Below are positions 9,201 to 21,000 of a DNA stretch of 64,000 nt, in pieces. A model generated the notes under the pieces. That model was not told where the DNA came from, did not search any database, and was given only the letters and a program-made list of their open reading frames with translations. The stretch is from contig JACJZQ010000003.1 in the NCBI GenBank assembly GCA_020635495.1, positions 62,001 through 126,000 on the forward strand, written 5' to 3'. This DNA comes from Flavobacteriales bacterium (GTDB taxonomy: Bacteria; Bacteroidota; Bacteroidia; UBA10329). A program made the position numbers and the translations under genes. Each line of letters opens with the position of its first letter. Within the stretch, counting starts at the first letter, position 1.

Positions 9201-11887
9201 TATCCGCCAACCTGTGCATTGCCGCTGTTTGCCGTCCATGAGAAAGTTGCTCCTGCAACGGAAGACGTTAGAGCAACATTGCTTTGTTGGCCAGAACAAA
9301 TGGTAGAAATACTCGGGTTTGCAGTAACGTTTGGAACAGGGTTAACAGTTACCGTTTGGGTAATCGGAGAACCAGAACAACCAGTGGCAGTAACCGTTGG
9401 CGTTATGGTGTAGGTTACCGTTCCCGGGGTGGTGCCGGAGTTGGTCAAAGTTTGTGAGATACTGTTTCCTGAACCGTTTGAGTAGCCGCCAATGTTTCCG
9501 TTTGAACCAGAAGCGGTGTAGGTAAATCCGGTGCCGCTCAAATTTGAGGTGAGCGAAATATTGGTTGACCCATTATTACAAATAGATGGTGAATTATTGG
9601 TAGCTGATGCAACCGGCAACGGATTAACTGTAAACGTTACACAGTTGTTAGACCAGACCGCAGACCCGCAATCTGGAGAACCTGCAGGGTTAACCTGAAC
9701 CTGATAAGTTCTTGTAGTTGTTAAACCCGATGGAGGATTGTAGGAAGCAGACGTTGCACCAGTAATGGCTGTACCACCAACACTTGACGGACACGAAGTA
9801 CCGTTAACGTAATACCATTGGTAAGTGTAAGAGCCGGTTCCGCCAGAAGGAGAAACGGTCATGGTTCCAGGATCTGCTGGAGAGCAGGCTGAGCCACCTC
9901 CACCAGTTATGCTTCCTGGATTGAATGCTGGCAGAACCGTTACCGTTACACTTGTACATGACGTTGTGTTACACGGCCCTGTTCTTCTTACATAGTAAGT
10001 TGTAGTGCTAGATGGTGAAACCACAAGACTCTGCCCTGTCCCCAAAACAGAACCCGAACCGCAACCATTGGCATACCACTGGTAATTGGACGATGTTCCT
10101 AGCGTACCTCCTTGAGCGGTTAATGTTGTAGAGCCGCCAGGGCATATGGTAGTTGAACCAGATACGCTTGTAGGTGCTGTAGATTGCGTTTCGTACGTAA
10201 TTCTAGCATACGGTTTTTGTGATGGACTCTCCCATCCATAAACGTTATGATAATCACCATCATCACCGGTGCACGGAATCCCTAAAAATGAGGTACAACA
10301 ATCATCACCCCCATCATACGCCCATCCAATCGTAATTTGATCTACTGGGAGCGCTGCTGCTAAGTTTGGCAGGTTTCCAGTTTGACTTTGCCAACCAGTG
10401 CCATTTTTTCCAGTACCGTTGTAATATCCATTGTTGTTTCTTATGGTCTGTCCGGTGGTATTACAATTAGGTTCGTTTCCAAGGTTAATGTTGGAAGAGA
10501 CCATTCCAAGCTTCAGGTTAATTGCATCTCCACAGGTTCTACCTCCGTACCTGTACCAGTAATAGGTTACACCGTATAAACAAGCGTTGTCCGGTATGGA
10601 TGCAAGGTTAAAACTCGCGTAGCCGTCCAGGTATGGGTTACTGGTTGGGAACGTGGTATCTACCCAGCCATAAGAAATATCGCTGTTTGGGTAAGTACGG
10701 TTACCGTAAGCACCCGTGTTACAGGCCCAGCTACCAGAGTTACCAGAGCGATAAGCCGTGTATGTTGGCCAAGTAAATCCTGGGTAAAAGTCGGTAGTAG
10801 GGTCAATGGTCAAAGGATACTTTCTAGCAGGGTTTGCCAACCAATTGACGGGCACCATCGTGAAAACATCAAAACTTGATCGGCCGTTTCTGTGTACCAA
10901 ATAGTTTCCTTCCAAGTACTGATCAGGATTCGGAGCTGAATCATCAAAATTCGGGTCTGTACATTCTCCTTGCGACAGTCTATCGTGGAAAACTGGGGTG
11001 TGAACAACCAAAATCTCTTTACCCTGTTGGTTTGTAAACACCAATTGGCCGTGAGATTCTCCAAAACCAGCTCTTTGTCCCTGCGCCAAACTCCATGAAT
11101 TCGGTGTGGTGATGTTTTCTTTAAAAGCCAGATACACTGCGTTGCTTGGGCGGCTGCTTACAACCGACTCATTCTGGAGGATATAGTTGAGTTTTTTGGT
11201 TCGTGATGAATTAACGATCTCGGCATTTACGTTAGGATAAATGTTCTCATATCGAAGTTTGTTCTCATTAGGAGTTCCAAACGAATTAGTGTTTGAGGAC
11301 AACTCCGAAATGATCTGACCTTGCCCATCCAACCAAACAAGAGTTGGCATTCCCCAATCCAAGAAAGCACCATCCTCTAGCGTAGTAACAATTCCAGCAC
11401 CTGGAACCTCTGGAAAGTATGTTTTGTGCTGGTTGTACTTAGAAGCATATCTGTGAGAAGAAAACTGCGGATTATCATTTGGCAGTATGTAAGGAAGGAT
11501 TGATTTCCAAACACCATCTTCCAGATAGTGCATGTCTCCGGCACCTACGACAGCTGTTGATGTTCCATCTTCATTGAAGAAGTGCTTGGCACTGGCCGAA
11601 CGCAGTTCAACATTCTCCTTTTCCGGGTTAAAATCACCTAGTAATCCACTCTTTGCATAAAGTATTTCGGTTACCTCAAGTGCATCAGGATTTTGAAAAG
11701 TCCTGTCATCATTGGCAGTAATCTCCTGGTTGGTATCAACAACGGTTTGTTGCCTGCTTTCGCTCTTTTCGGCAATTGCATTCTGTGCGCTTGCACTAGG
11801 CATTTGAGCAATTACAAATAGGCCTGCAAACAAAAGTTTCAGGGTCACGGAATTGCTGGATTTAGGTTGTAGATTTTTAATCATCAC
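3290..11887 (-). CDS. Giant Ig-like-repeat surface protein with type A T9SS sorting domain (2865 aa)
   Basis: A signal peptide at residues about 1-35 ends in MPSASAQ. Residues about 80-560 are non-repetitive. They include a stretch with LDGYASFNLASIPDNACLYGVTYYW that resembles DNRLRE-type beta-sandwich domains (inference). The rest is modular: Ig-like/PKD-like domains (STTICPGGSTTLTAQGG type), ten ~81-residue modules beginning VANAGSGGDECDLDF, five modules of the LPTVSFTGL...YC type with TPAGGTFTG, then five to six CxGDxVxLDAG...YxWSTG domains. The last ~85 residues contain VYNVNLYPNPTKDIFYL and YVELRT, a type A T9SS sorting domain that is removed on secretion and directs surface attachment. 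A promoter box precedes the gene and a terminator follows it, so it is probably transcribed alone. A role in adhesion or as a surface filament is inferred from architecture. Confidence 0.9.
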   Translation of the reverse strand: MMIKNLQPKSSNSVTLKLLFAGLFVIAQMPSASAQNAIAEKSESRQQTVVDTNQEITANDDRTFQNPDALEVTEILYAKSGLLGDFNPEKENVELRSASAKHFFNEDGTSTAVVGAGDMHYLEDGVWKSILPYILPNDNPQFSSHRYASKYNQHKTYFPEVPGAGIVTTLEDGAFLDWGMPTLVWLDGQGQIISELSSNTNSFGTPNENKLRYENIYPNVNAEIVNSSRTKKLNYILQNESVVSSRPSNAVYLAFKENITTPNSWSLAQGQRAGFGESHGQLVFTNQQGKEILVVHTPVFHDRLSQGECTDPNFDDSAPNPDQYLEGNYLVHRNGRSSFDVFTMVPVNWLANPARKYPLTIDPTTDFYPGFTWPTYTAYRSGNSGSWACNTGAYGNRTYPNSDISYGWVDTTFPTSNPYLDGYASFNLASIPDNACLYGVTYYWYRYGGRTCGDAINLKLGMVSSNINLGNEPNCNTTGQTIRNNNGYYNGTGKNGTGWQSQTGNLPNLAAALPVDQITIGWAYDGGDDCCTSFLGIPCTGDDGDYHNVYGWESPSQKPYARITYETQSTAPTSVSGSTTICPGGSTTLTAQGGTLGTSSNYQWYANGCGSGSVLGTGQSLVVSPSSTTTYYVRRTGPCNTTSCTSVTVTVLPAFNPGSITGGGGSACSPADPGTMTVSPSGGTGSYTYQWYYVNGTSCPSSVGGTAITGATSASYNPPSGLTTTRTYQVQVNPAGSPDCGSAVWSNNCVTFTVNPLPVASATNNSPSICNNGSTNISLTSNLSGTGFTYTASGSNGNIGGYSNGSGNSISQTLTNSGTTPGTVTYTITPTVTATGCSGSPITQTVTVNPVPNVTANPSISTICSGQQSNVALTSSVAGATFSWTANSGNAQVGGYGSGNGTTISQTLTNSGSVQGTVTYTITPSANGCPGTQSTATVNVNPLPQGEIVGSTTVCSGQNTTLTFNFLYGTPPYDVTYTDGTNTFSLNDINSGHTISVSPSVTTAYAITSIVDDAGNGCTRTSNFAALAIVSVNPLPNGTISGATTICQGDATNLTFNFTAGIGPYDVEYSDGNTTYSLSGINNGHTISVSPSATTTYSIVEISDNNSCVNSSVSSSTVITVNPSPNGTMSLVTPICFGDQTTITFNFSPGTGPFDIAFTDGVSNFSLTGVNNGDTYDVTPPTSVTYNFTSITDANTCTRTSGFNPGALVIVNPLPTVSFIGLEANYCEVDNPVVLTGNNAPAGTFSGAGIVDLNNGTALFDPAAAGVGQHTVTYTYTDINSCTNSADQIVNVEEQPTANAGNGGNECDLNFDLSAVPSVGTGQWSQTGGPGFVQFSPNASDPNATVTVSQYGTYEFTWSEGTYCSDSDAISVNFYQQPVANAGSGGNECDLDFVFNATQSVTGSNGTWSQVSGPGTSSFVDATNPTTTVTVSMIGQYVFEWEEVNGTCSDAETVTVNFFAQPVANAGFGGAECDLDFQLAATPSVGVGGWTASGPGAVTFTPNASDPNAVAEVSTYGIYIFTWSEDNFGCTDDASITVNFNQQTNANAGTGGDECDLNFTFNGSPSIGTGTWTASGPGNAFYSNPNSPTATVTVDAYGSYLFTWTEVNGSCVATDQVTVNFYQQPVANAGAGGDECDLNFDFSAVPSVGNGAWSQLNGPGTSTFTVASDPTTSVTVSQYGTYTFRWTETNGTCSDSETIVVNFYEQPVANAGSGGDECDLDFSLNGTASVGVGLWTSSGPGTATFSNDISPTSNVTVSAYGTYQFTWTEINGTCTDSETITVNFYQQPVANAGLGGDECDLNFTTSAVPSFGTGTWSQTSGPGNSVFANANSATTTITVDTYGTYEFTWTETNGSCVDFRSMTVNFYQQPVADAGLGGDECDLDFTLAANASVGNGEWTYTGPGTATFGSTTAASTTVSVSQAGAYTFTWTETNGVCVDSDDVVVTFYDQPVANAGSGGDECDLNFTFSAVPSFGTGTWTVSGPGNAFFNNVNGPTSSVSVDAYGSYVFTWTEVNGICSDAASITVNFYQQPVANAGTGGSECDLDFDLNATASVGTGTWTYTGPGTATFSPNANAAVATVTVDASGSYTFTWTEDNNGCTDSDAVTVAFNTLPTVSFTGLGTDYCVDQSTPVALTGTPAGGTFTGLGISGNNFVPSLAGVGTIFVTYTYTDGNGCTDSETQTVDVNGLPTVSFSGLDPAYCEDDATAYTLSGSPAGGTFAGAGIAGSDFVPQVATNGTHVISYTYVDPFGCSSFDEQTVEVNELPVVSFSGLSPAYCVDASNVSLTGTPAGGTFAGPGIIGTAFSPVAAGVGTHTIVYSYTDGNGCSDSYTQQVTVNAVPLPVITPSGTTAICAGDALTLDAGTGYAIYDWSTNQNGQSINVTAAGNYNVTVTTFAGCVGTSADVTVAVNPLPVVDLGPDSVICTGSVVQLDAGNPGASYSWSTFEITQIINVTSTGSYEVVVTDQNNCSASDEVVVTVSDLLDPVIVADGPVIFCAGDSVILDAGIPGSNYVWSTGATTQTITVTSPGLYDVVVTDQYGCSGTDEEIVSILQLPNAVIQPTGPISICDGDTVTLAASNTFVAYEWNPGGSTGVSLDVWQSGSYTVTVTDPNNGCVATSAPVVVTVNSTVTPTIVASGDTEFCVGGSVSLSVEPGPYQSYLWTSGSTTPSIVVIETGYYGVTVEDANGCIDSTLVGNSMYIEVWDPNPIAMQSGDTVMVTNGPFSQYQWYLNGQPVPGATSATYVPSTSGNYSVQVWDENDCTGTSNNIEFTFTGIEDLSQVYNVNLYPNPTKDIFYLSAEFGRSMDVEVSLKDIAGRNIIAPEKVSGVSMINRSFNIERLSMGVYYVELRTLEGLVVEPIMKH
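5555..8010 (-). repeat. Tandem array of ten ~245-bp repeats encoding ECDL modules
   Basis: Ten consecutive units encode VANAGxGGxECDLxF...SVGxGxW...GPGxxxF...YGxYxFTWTExNGxCxDxxxITVNFYQQP. Each has two conserved Cys and a Trp-rich core. Units differ mainly in the ASVG/PSFG segment and are not identical in DNA. The first unit (protein N-terminal) lies near 8010, the tenth near 5560. Confidence 0.85.
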
Positions 11888-11907
11888 ATTAAGGTTAAGG
11901 GGGGCGC

Positions 11908-11915
11908 CAAATGTA
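11908..11915 (-). promoter_or_regulatory. -7 promoter box TACATTTG for the 2865-aa protein gene
   Basis: The minus strand reads TACATTTG, an exact TAnnTTTG match, about 20 bp upstream of the ATG at 11887. It lies between the terminator of the upstream gene (11981-12010) and this start, as expected for an independent promoter. Confidence 0.55.
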
Positions 11916-11979
11916 ATGGTTAATCTATCACTAAAACATGACGATCGTCCTGAAAATGAGTGATTTGAAATACATCTAA

Positions 11980-12010
11980 CAAAAAAAGCCCCGAGAAAAT
12001 TCTCGGGGCC
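11980..12010 (-). terminator. Intrinsic terminator of the 5822-aa protein gene
   Basis: GGCCCCGAGA / TCTCGGGGC on the minus strand forms a GC-rich stem with an A/T loop and is followed by seven U residues. It begins about 20 bp after the stop codon at 12033. The plus strand also has a short T-run (CTTTCTTT), so weak bidirectional activity is possible. Confidence 0.88.
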
Positions 12011-12032
12011 TTTCTTTAATGCTTAAGAGTGA

Positions 12033-15000
12033 TTATTTCTCTCTGATAAGTGTGAAGAATCCGGTCTGCTCGCTGATGTTACCGTCTTTGTACTTCATCT
12101 CAATTACGTAGTAGTAAGTACCAGCCTCGCAATCTACTCCAGATGAAGTTTTACCGGACCAGCTGAACTGACGTCCTTCACTTGCCCACACACTATGTCC
12201 CCATCTGTTGAAGACCTTCATTGTGATGAGTTCAAGGTCGGTTCCCTGCAGCCAGATCACATCATTAACGCCATCGTTGTTCGGTGTGAACACGTTCGGA
12301 ATATCGATAATGACCTTCACTTCAAGTCCGGTGGTTACGGTATCCTCACATCCATTGTTAGATGCGATAAGCGTTACCCAGTATGAACCAGGACTTCCGT
12401 AATTATGGCTTGGGTTCTGCAGCATGCTGGTGTTTCCGTCTCCGAAATCCCAGAACCAGTCCGTAACCACTCCCAACGTAGTGTCAGTAAACTGAACGTC
12501 ACCTCCGAATGGCACATCTCCAGCTGGGTCGCGCTCAAATCCTGCAAGTGGATGCTCGTATACCCAAACCTTAACAAGGTCGCTGGCCTCAATGCTGCAA
12601 TTCTCGTTAACTGCCACCACAGTGTATTCGGTAAGTCCTACACCCGGGCTTACAACAATTGTAGCACCTGTACCAACTGCCTCTCCATCAACGTACCATG
12701 TGTAAACAGTGCCTGAAGAACCGCCAGTAGCAGTAAGCATGGTGCTTTCTCCAACACAGATGTTCACATCCTCGCCAGCGTACACATCTGGAATCTCGGC
12801 TTCTTCAACCTCGATGCAAGCAGAAGCCTCACAACCGTCAATTGAAGCGGTCATTACACAATACTCACCAGCTTCGCTTACCCAAATGCTCTGAGTTGTA
12901 GCACCAGTTGACCAAGTAACTCCTTCGCCACCTGCGTATTGAGCGGTTAGCATTACGCTATCGCCTGTACAAAATTCAGTTTCTCCAGTTATCTCAATCA
13001 ACGGTACAAGACCTTCTTCTATCTCGATAGAAGCACTTCCTGAACAGCCGTTGGCATCAACCACATCTACAGTGTAAGTACCAGCTTCGGTAACCACAAT
13101 GCTGGATGTGCTGGCAGTTGTGCTCCACTCGTAAGTAGCCGCATTCTGAGAAACTGCTGTCAACTCAACCTCACCACCTGGGCAAAGTGGGTTGTTACCT
13201 GCTGTGATCTCTATCTCGACTTCTGTTGCTGGGAAGAAATCGATGCTGATACAAGCAGAAGCTTCGCAACCGTCTATTGAAGTCGTTGAAACGCAGTACT
13301 CGCCTGCCTCAGTAACAACAATTGTCTGTGTTGTTTCGCCTGTCGACCAAAGAACACCTTCGCCTCCAGCGTACTGAGCTGTCAACTCAATTTCGCCACC
13401 AGCACAAGCAACTGTATCGCCAGTGATCTCGATAAGTGGAGTAAGTCCTTCCTCAATCTCAATTGAAGTGCTGTTCTCACAACCACCTTCGTCAACAACG
13501 GTTACGGTGTAAGTTCCAGAATCGTACACCCAGATTGACTGAGTTGTAGCTCCTGTACTCCACTCGTAATCAATTGCGCCCTGCGAAACTGCAGTAAGCA
13601 ACGCGCTGTCGCCATCGCAAAGTGGATTGTTTCCATCGATGGTGATCTCAACTTCTGGCAATTCGTACACCTCAACTTCGATGGTAGCAGAAGCCATACA
13701 ACCATTTGAATCGACTACCTCTACACCGTAAGTACCAGTCTCGGTTACCCAAATGCTTTCGCCTGATGTACCTGTGCTCCACTCATAGCCGGTAGCCGTT
13801 TCGCAAACTGCTGTAAGCAACAGACTGTCGCCTTCACAGAATGGATTGTTGCCGGTGACTTCAATCTCAACTTCCGGATTTGGAAGTATCTCAATGGATA
13901 CACTGTCTGAAGCCGAGCATTCATTCTCATCTATAACTGTTACTGTGTAAACACCAGTTTCAGAAACTTCAATACTTGAAGTCGTTGCCCCAGTAGACCA
14001 TTCGTAAGTTACAGAAGCGTTAGCTGTTGCTGTCAACTCTACTACTTGGCCATCGCAAGTTGGAGTAACTCCACCGGTAATCTCAGCATCTACGGTCAGA
14101 CCACCGTTGATAGTGATGGTAACGATGTTGCTCTCACCTATCCAATCAATACAACCTTCGTTACGCGCAACTCGGATATAGCAAGTGGTCTCTTCTGTGT
14201 AAGGAGGGTCATAGCTTTCTCCGGTTGCACCAGCAATCAATGTGAATCCTGCCGGAATTGCTTCCATGTTAGGAGCACCGATAGTTGGGTCGTTGCCTGG
14301 GCAAGGACCGCTGTACCATGCGTACTCAACAGGACCGATTCCACCAGTTGCTGGAGTAATGCTTGAAATAACTTCTGGGTCGAATGGACCACAGTTCTCT
14401 TGAGAACCGTTGATCTCTCCACCATCTGTTACGTTACAGCATGGAACAACCTCCACATCAACGCTGCATGAATCAACACATCCGTTTCCGTCTGTTACAA
14501 CTACCGTGTAAGTACCTTCTTCGAGATTCTCTACAGAAGCAGTTGTTGCTCCATTACTCCAAGCGTAAGAGAATGGAGATGGTGCTCCGCTAACCGTCAC
14601 GCTAGCAGAACCAACGTTTCCGTTCTCACAGCTTCCGTTCTCAGAAGAACAAGCCAGTGATGGACCATCGTTTACTGTGACAGAAACAATGTTCGATTCA
14701 CCGATCCAATCTTCACAACCTTGGTTACGTGCCACACGGATGTAGCATGTAGACACCTCAGTGTAAGGTGGGTCGTAGCTTTCGCCATTGGCGCCTTCTA
14801 TCAAAGTGAACCCTGCTGGGATAGCAGTTGGGTCTACGTTCTCATCGCAAGGACCGCTGTACCAAGCGTACTCCACAGGGCCAATGCCACCTGTTGCAGG
14901 AGTTACGCTTACAATCTGTTCTGGATCGAATGGACCACAGTTCTCTTGATTGTCTGCTATCTCACCACCGTCTGTTACGTTACAACATGGAACAACTTCC

Positions 15001-18000
15001 ACATCAACACTACATGAATCAACACATCCGTTAGCGTCTGTTACAACTACCGTGTATGTGCCTTCTTCAAGATTCTCGATAGAAGCAGTAGTAGCTCCGT
15101 TACTCCAAACGTAGGTGTAAGGTTCAGCATTGCCGGACACTACAACAGTAGCAGAACCTACATTTCCGTTCTCGCAGTTTCCGTTCTCAGAAGAGCAAGT
15201 CAACTGAGGACCATCATTAACCGTAATGGTGATGATGTTGCTCTCTCCTATCCAAGGCTGACAACCCACGTTACGAGCGCATCGGATGAAGCAAGTTGTT
15301 TCGAATACCGAATCAACATCCAACGTCTCACTGTTTGAATTTGGAATCTCGGTCCATTGTCCTACAGGAGTTCCACACTCACCCTTCAACCACAGGTATT
15401 CTACTGGGCCGATACCTCCCGTTGCCGGTGCAAGGCTTGTGAATGGTGCTGGGTCAAATGGACCACAGTTCTCTTGGTTGTCCGCGATTTCTCCACCGTC
15501 TGTTACGTTACAGCAAGGAGTTACATCCACCGTTACGCTGCAATCAGCCTCACAACCGTTTGCATCGGTAACAGTTACCGTGTATGTTCCAGCCTCAAGG
15601 CTGTCGATCATATTGGTTGTTTCACCATTGCTCCATAGGTAGCTGTACGGCTCTGTTCCTTCAGAAGTATGAGCAACAGCCATTGCAATGTTGCCGTTAG
15701 AGCAATCTCCATCAACTCCGCTACAGCTCAACTGAAGTGCTGGATAAACGGTAATTGTGATGATGTTACTTTCTCCAATCCAAGGCTCACAGCTTGAATT
15801 ACGTGCACAACGGATGAAGCAAGTTGTTTCAAATACTGAATCAACGTCCAACGTCTCGCTGTTCGAGTTTGGAATCTCTGTCCAAGAGTTAACTGGCGTT
15901 CCACACTCACCTCTCAACCACATATACTCAACTGGACCGATTCCACCACTTGCTGGCGCAAGACTTGTGAATGGTTCTGGATCGAATGGACCGCAGTTCT
16001 CTTGATTGTAGCCGATCTCACCTGGATCAGTAACGTTACAGCAAGGAGTAACAATCACTTCTTCAGTACAAGTAGCTGAACATCCATTCGCATCGGTAAC
16101 AGTTACCGTGTAAGTACCTTCTTCAAGGTTCTCGATGGTTTGAGTTGTTGCTCCGTTACTCCACTCATATGTGAAAGGTCCTGTTCCGTCAAGAACTTCT
16201 ACAGAAGCACTTGCAGCGTTTCCGTTGCCACAATCTCCAGAGATGCTTGAGCACTCAATTGAAAGTGCATTCTGAATAGTGATTGTGATGATGTTGCTTT
16301 CACCGATCCAAGGCTCGCAACCATTGTTACGTGCACATCTTCTGAAACATGTTGTTTCCGTGACCACACCTGGGTCATAGCTTTCGCCATTTGCTCCTGG
16401 AATTGGAGTCCAAGTATTCGGGTTCGTATTGCAATCACCTTGCAACCACATGTACTCAACCGGGCCGATACCACCAGTAGCAGGTTCTACAGAAACAATT
16501 GGATCCGGATCGAATTCAGTACAACTAGACTGCGCTCCAGCGATCTCTCCTGGATCTGTAACGTTGCAGCATGGCGTTACTATGACGCTCTCCGTGCAAG
16601 TTGCTGTACAACCGTTAGCATCAGTTACAGTTACCGTGTAAGTACCTTCTTCAAGACCTGTGATCTCAGCAGTGGTTTCACCATTACTCCACTCATAAGT
16701 GTACGGTTCCGTGCCGTTCAGCACCTCAACCGAAGCGCTGGCCATGTTGCCATTACCACAATCTCCAGAGATACTTGAACATGCGATCTCTAATGCTGGG
16801 TAGATCGTAATCGTGATGATGTTAGACTCGCCAACATATGGCTCACAACCTTCTCTACGAGCACATCTTCTGAACTGAGTTGTCTCGGAAATAAGACCCG
16901 GCTCCAATGTCAAACCGGTTGAACCTGGAATCATCTGCCAAGGACCTGAAGTACCTGGACGCGAAATCCAGATGATCTCCATGTCTCCAAGACCTCCAGA
17001 CGGATCAACAACACTGGTCAATGTAGCCGCCTCGAATGGACCACAGTTTTCTTGGTTTTCAGCAATCTCTCCACCATCAGTGATGTTACAGCATCCTTCA
17101 ACCTCTACAACTGCATCACAAGTAGCAGTACAACCATTCGCATCAGTTACAGTAACACTGTAAGTTCCTGATGAAAGTCCATCGATGGAAGCAGTAGTTG
17201 ATCCATTGCTCCATTCGTAAGAATATGGCTCTTCGCCACCGCTTACGCTAACTGAAGCAGAAGCCAGATTACCGTTAACGCAATCTCCATTTGTAGAAGA
17301 ACAAGTTGCAACAGGCTCATCAAAGATGGTGATGCAAACCACGTTGCTTTCTCCAATGTAAGTCTCACAACCTACGTTTCTAGCGCAGCGGATAAAGCAT
17401 CGGCTTTCAGTCAACATTCCTGGGTCGAACGTCTCACTGTTTGAGTTTGGAATTTCAACCCAACCGTTCTGACCATTGTTAATAGGAACGTTTTGAGAAT
17501 TCCACAACCACAGGTACTCTACTGGGCCGATTCCTCCTGTTGCTGGAGCAACCGAAGTAATCGCTTCTGGTTCGAATGGACCGCAGTTTTCCTGAGCTCC
17601 AGCAATCTCTCCTCCATCTGTTACATTACAGCATGGCGTAATTGAAACCGTTTTGCTGCAAGATGCTTCGCATCCATTGGCATCGGTAACTGTCACACTG
17701 TATGTACCAGCTTCGAGATTGCTGATTGATGCAGTTGTTTCTCCATTGCTCCAGAGGTAAGTGTAAGGAGCTTCTCCTCCATCAACAGAAACAGAAACTG
17801 AAGCCTCGTTATTGTTGGCACAGTCTCCATCAACACCTTCGCAAGTCAATTCTGGAACTTCGTTAACCGTGATGCAGATAACGTTGCTTTCTCCGATGTA
17901 AGTTGTACATCCAGCATTTCTAGCACATCTGATGAAGCATCGGCTTTCAGTCAGCATTCCTGGATCATAAGTTTCGCTATTCGAACCTGGAATTTCTACC

Positions 18001-21000
18001 CAACCGTTGTTTCCGTTGTTCATTGGAACGTTGTTCGCATTCCATAACCATATGTACTCTACTGGACCGATACCACCGGTAGCTGGAACCACACTTGTGA
18101 TTGCAGCTGGATCGAATGGACCACAGTTTTCCTGTGTGCCAGCTATCTCGCCACCATCGGTAACGTTGCAGCAAGGTTCAGATACTATTGTTACTGAGCA
18201 GTCTGCCATACATCCGTTGGCATCCGTTACGGTAACCGAGTAAGTTCCTTCGCTCAATCCGCTGATGTCAGCAGTTGTTGCACCGGTGCTCCATGCGTAA
18301 ATGAATGGTGCTGTTCCGCCAGTAATTGAGGTAGAAACCGCTCCTACTCCATTGTTGCTGCAGTCTCCGTGAGTCGGGTTGCAAGCAACTTCAACTTCTG
18401 GGTAAACCGTAATGCAGATCACATTGCTTTCACCAACGTAAACATTACATCCTTCTCTTCTCGCGCAGCGGATGAAGCAGGTAGTCTCTGTCAACATTCC
18501 TGGATCGTACGTTTCGCTGTTCGAACCTGGGATTTCTACCCAACCGTTGTTGCCATTGTTCAATGGAACATTCTCATCGTTCATCAACCAGATGTACTCG
18601 AGGTCGCCAAGACCACCAGTTGCTGGCGCGATAGAAGTGATTGCAGCTGGATCGAATGGACCACAATTCTCTTGCGCTCCTTCAATCTCGCCACCATCAG
18701 TTACGTTACAGCATCCTTCAAGCGTTACCGTAGCATCGCAAGTAGAAGTACATCCGTTGGCATCTGTTACGGTAACTGAATACGTACCTGCAGCCAGATT
18801 ATCGATAGAAGCTGTCGTCTCTCCATTGCTCCACTCGTAAGTGTAAGGAGCTTCTCCACCGCTAACAGACACCGAAGCCGAAGCTGAGTTACCATTAGTA
18901 CAGCTTCCGTTTACTAGAGTGCACGTAGCCGTTGGGCCTGGATAAACCGTAATTGTCAGAATGTTGCTCTCTCCGATGTAGTTGTTACATCCGCTTCTAC
19001 GAGCACATCTTCTGTACTGCAGACTGATGTCTGTGTAAGGTGCATCATAGGTCGGTCCGTTAGCACCTGGTACGGTAGTCCAAGAACCACCAATGGTTCT
19101 TACGATCCACACATACTCGATATCTCCAAGACCTCCACTTGGCAATGAAACGCTAGTAAATGGTTCTGGGTCGAAACCACCACAATTCTCCTGACTTGCA
19201 GCAATTTCGCCTGGGTCAGTTACATTACAGCAAGGCGCTGAAGAAACCGTTACATCGCAAGTTGACGTACATCCGTTGGCATCTGTTACAGTAACTGAAT
19301 AAGTTCCATCAGCCAATCCGTCAATCGAAGCAGTTGTTGCTCCATTGTTCCACTCGTAAGCGTAAGGTGCAGTTCCACCGTTTACAGATACAGAAGCAGA
19401 AGAAACATTTCCGTTGTTGCAGTCTCCGTTAACTGGAGTGCAGGTTGCAACTGGCTCATCGAAGATGGTAATGCATACCACGTTGCTTTCGCCAACGTAA
19501 ACGGTACATCCTTCTCTTCTCGCGCAGCGGATGAAGCAACGGCTTTCAGTCAACATTCCTGGGTCGTAGCTTTCGCTGTTTGAACCTGGGATTTCGACCC
19601 AACCATTCTGACCATTATTGATAGGAACGTTCTGAGAGTTCCACAACCACACATACTCAAGGTCTCCAAGACCGCCAGTTGGAGGTGTAACAGAAGTAAT
19701 CGGCTCTGGGTCGAATGGACCACAGTTCTCTTGTGCTCCTTCAATCTCGCCACCATCGGTAACGTTGCAGCATGGCTCCGTATTAACCGTTACACTGCAA
19801 GTCGCTTCGCAACCGTTCGCATCGGTAACAGTAACTGAGTAAGAGCCTGCCATCAAGTTGCTGATGTTCATGGTTGTTGCACCAGTGCTCCAAAGCACCG
19901 TGTAAGGCTCAACGCCACCACTCACAGAAACCGAAGCAGAACCTTCGTTGTTGTTCTGGCAATCGCCATCTACTTTCGAACAAGATGCTGAAAGCGCAGT
20001 TGGCTCCTCAACCGTAGCGGAGCAGGTCGCTGTACAACCATTCGCATCGGTAACAGTAACTGTGTAAGAACCAGCACCAACATTATCTACCGTTGCAGTT
20101 GTAGCACCGTTGCTCCAAGCGTAAGTGTAAGGAGCGCTTCCGCCTGTGGCGTTCACACTCACCGAACCGTTGTTCTCGCCAGCGCAAGTCGCGCCAGATG
20201 CATCGCAAGTAGCAGCAAGTCCGCTTGGCTCGCTAACCGTTACTGAGCAGTCTGCTTCGCAGCCATTCGCATCGGTCACAACCACGCTATACGTTCCAGC
20301 CATCAAGCCAGAAATGGTAGCGGTTGTTCCGCCATTGCTCCAAGCGTACGTGTAAGGCGCTTCTCCGCCAGAAACCGAAACAGAAGCTGTTCCTGTTCCT
20401 GTACCATTACAATCGCTATCGGTAGCTGAGCAAGAAGCGGTCGGTCCTTCGTTCACGACCATGCAAACCACGTTGCTCTCTCCGATGTATGGCACACAAC
20501 CTTGGTTACGTGCGCAACGGATGTAGCATCGCGTTTCGGTGATCATTCCTGGATCGAATGTTTCGCTGTTTGAGTTCGGGATCTCTACCCAACCGTTGTT
20601 TCCGTTGTTGATCGGAACGTTCTGAGAGTTCCACAACCAAACGTATTCTACTGGTCCGATACCGCCTGTTGCTGGCGCGATGGAAGTGATCGGGTCTGGA
20701 TCGAATGGACCGCAGTTCTCTTGTGCGTTATTGATCTCGCCACCATCTGTAACGTTACAGCAAGGCGTTGAAGAAACTGTTACAGAGCAATCGTCTTCGC
20801 AACCGTTGGCGTCTGTTACAGTCACGCTGTAAGTGCCATCAGCCAAGTTTGTAATGGAAGCCGTTGTGGCTCCGTTGCTCCAAGCATAAGTATAAGGTGC
20901 AGTTCCACCGCTTACAGATACTGAAGCGGAAGAAACATTTCCGTTGTTGCAATCTCCGTTGGTTGGAGTACAAGTTGCAACTGGCTCATCATGAATTGTA

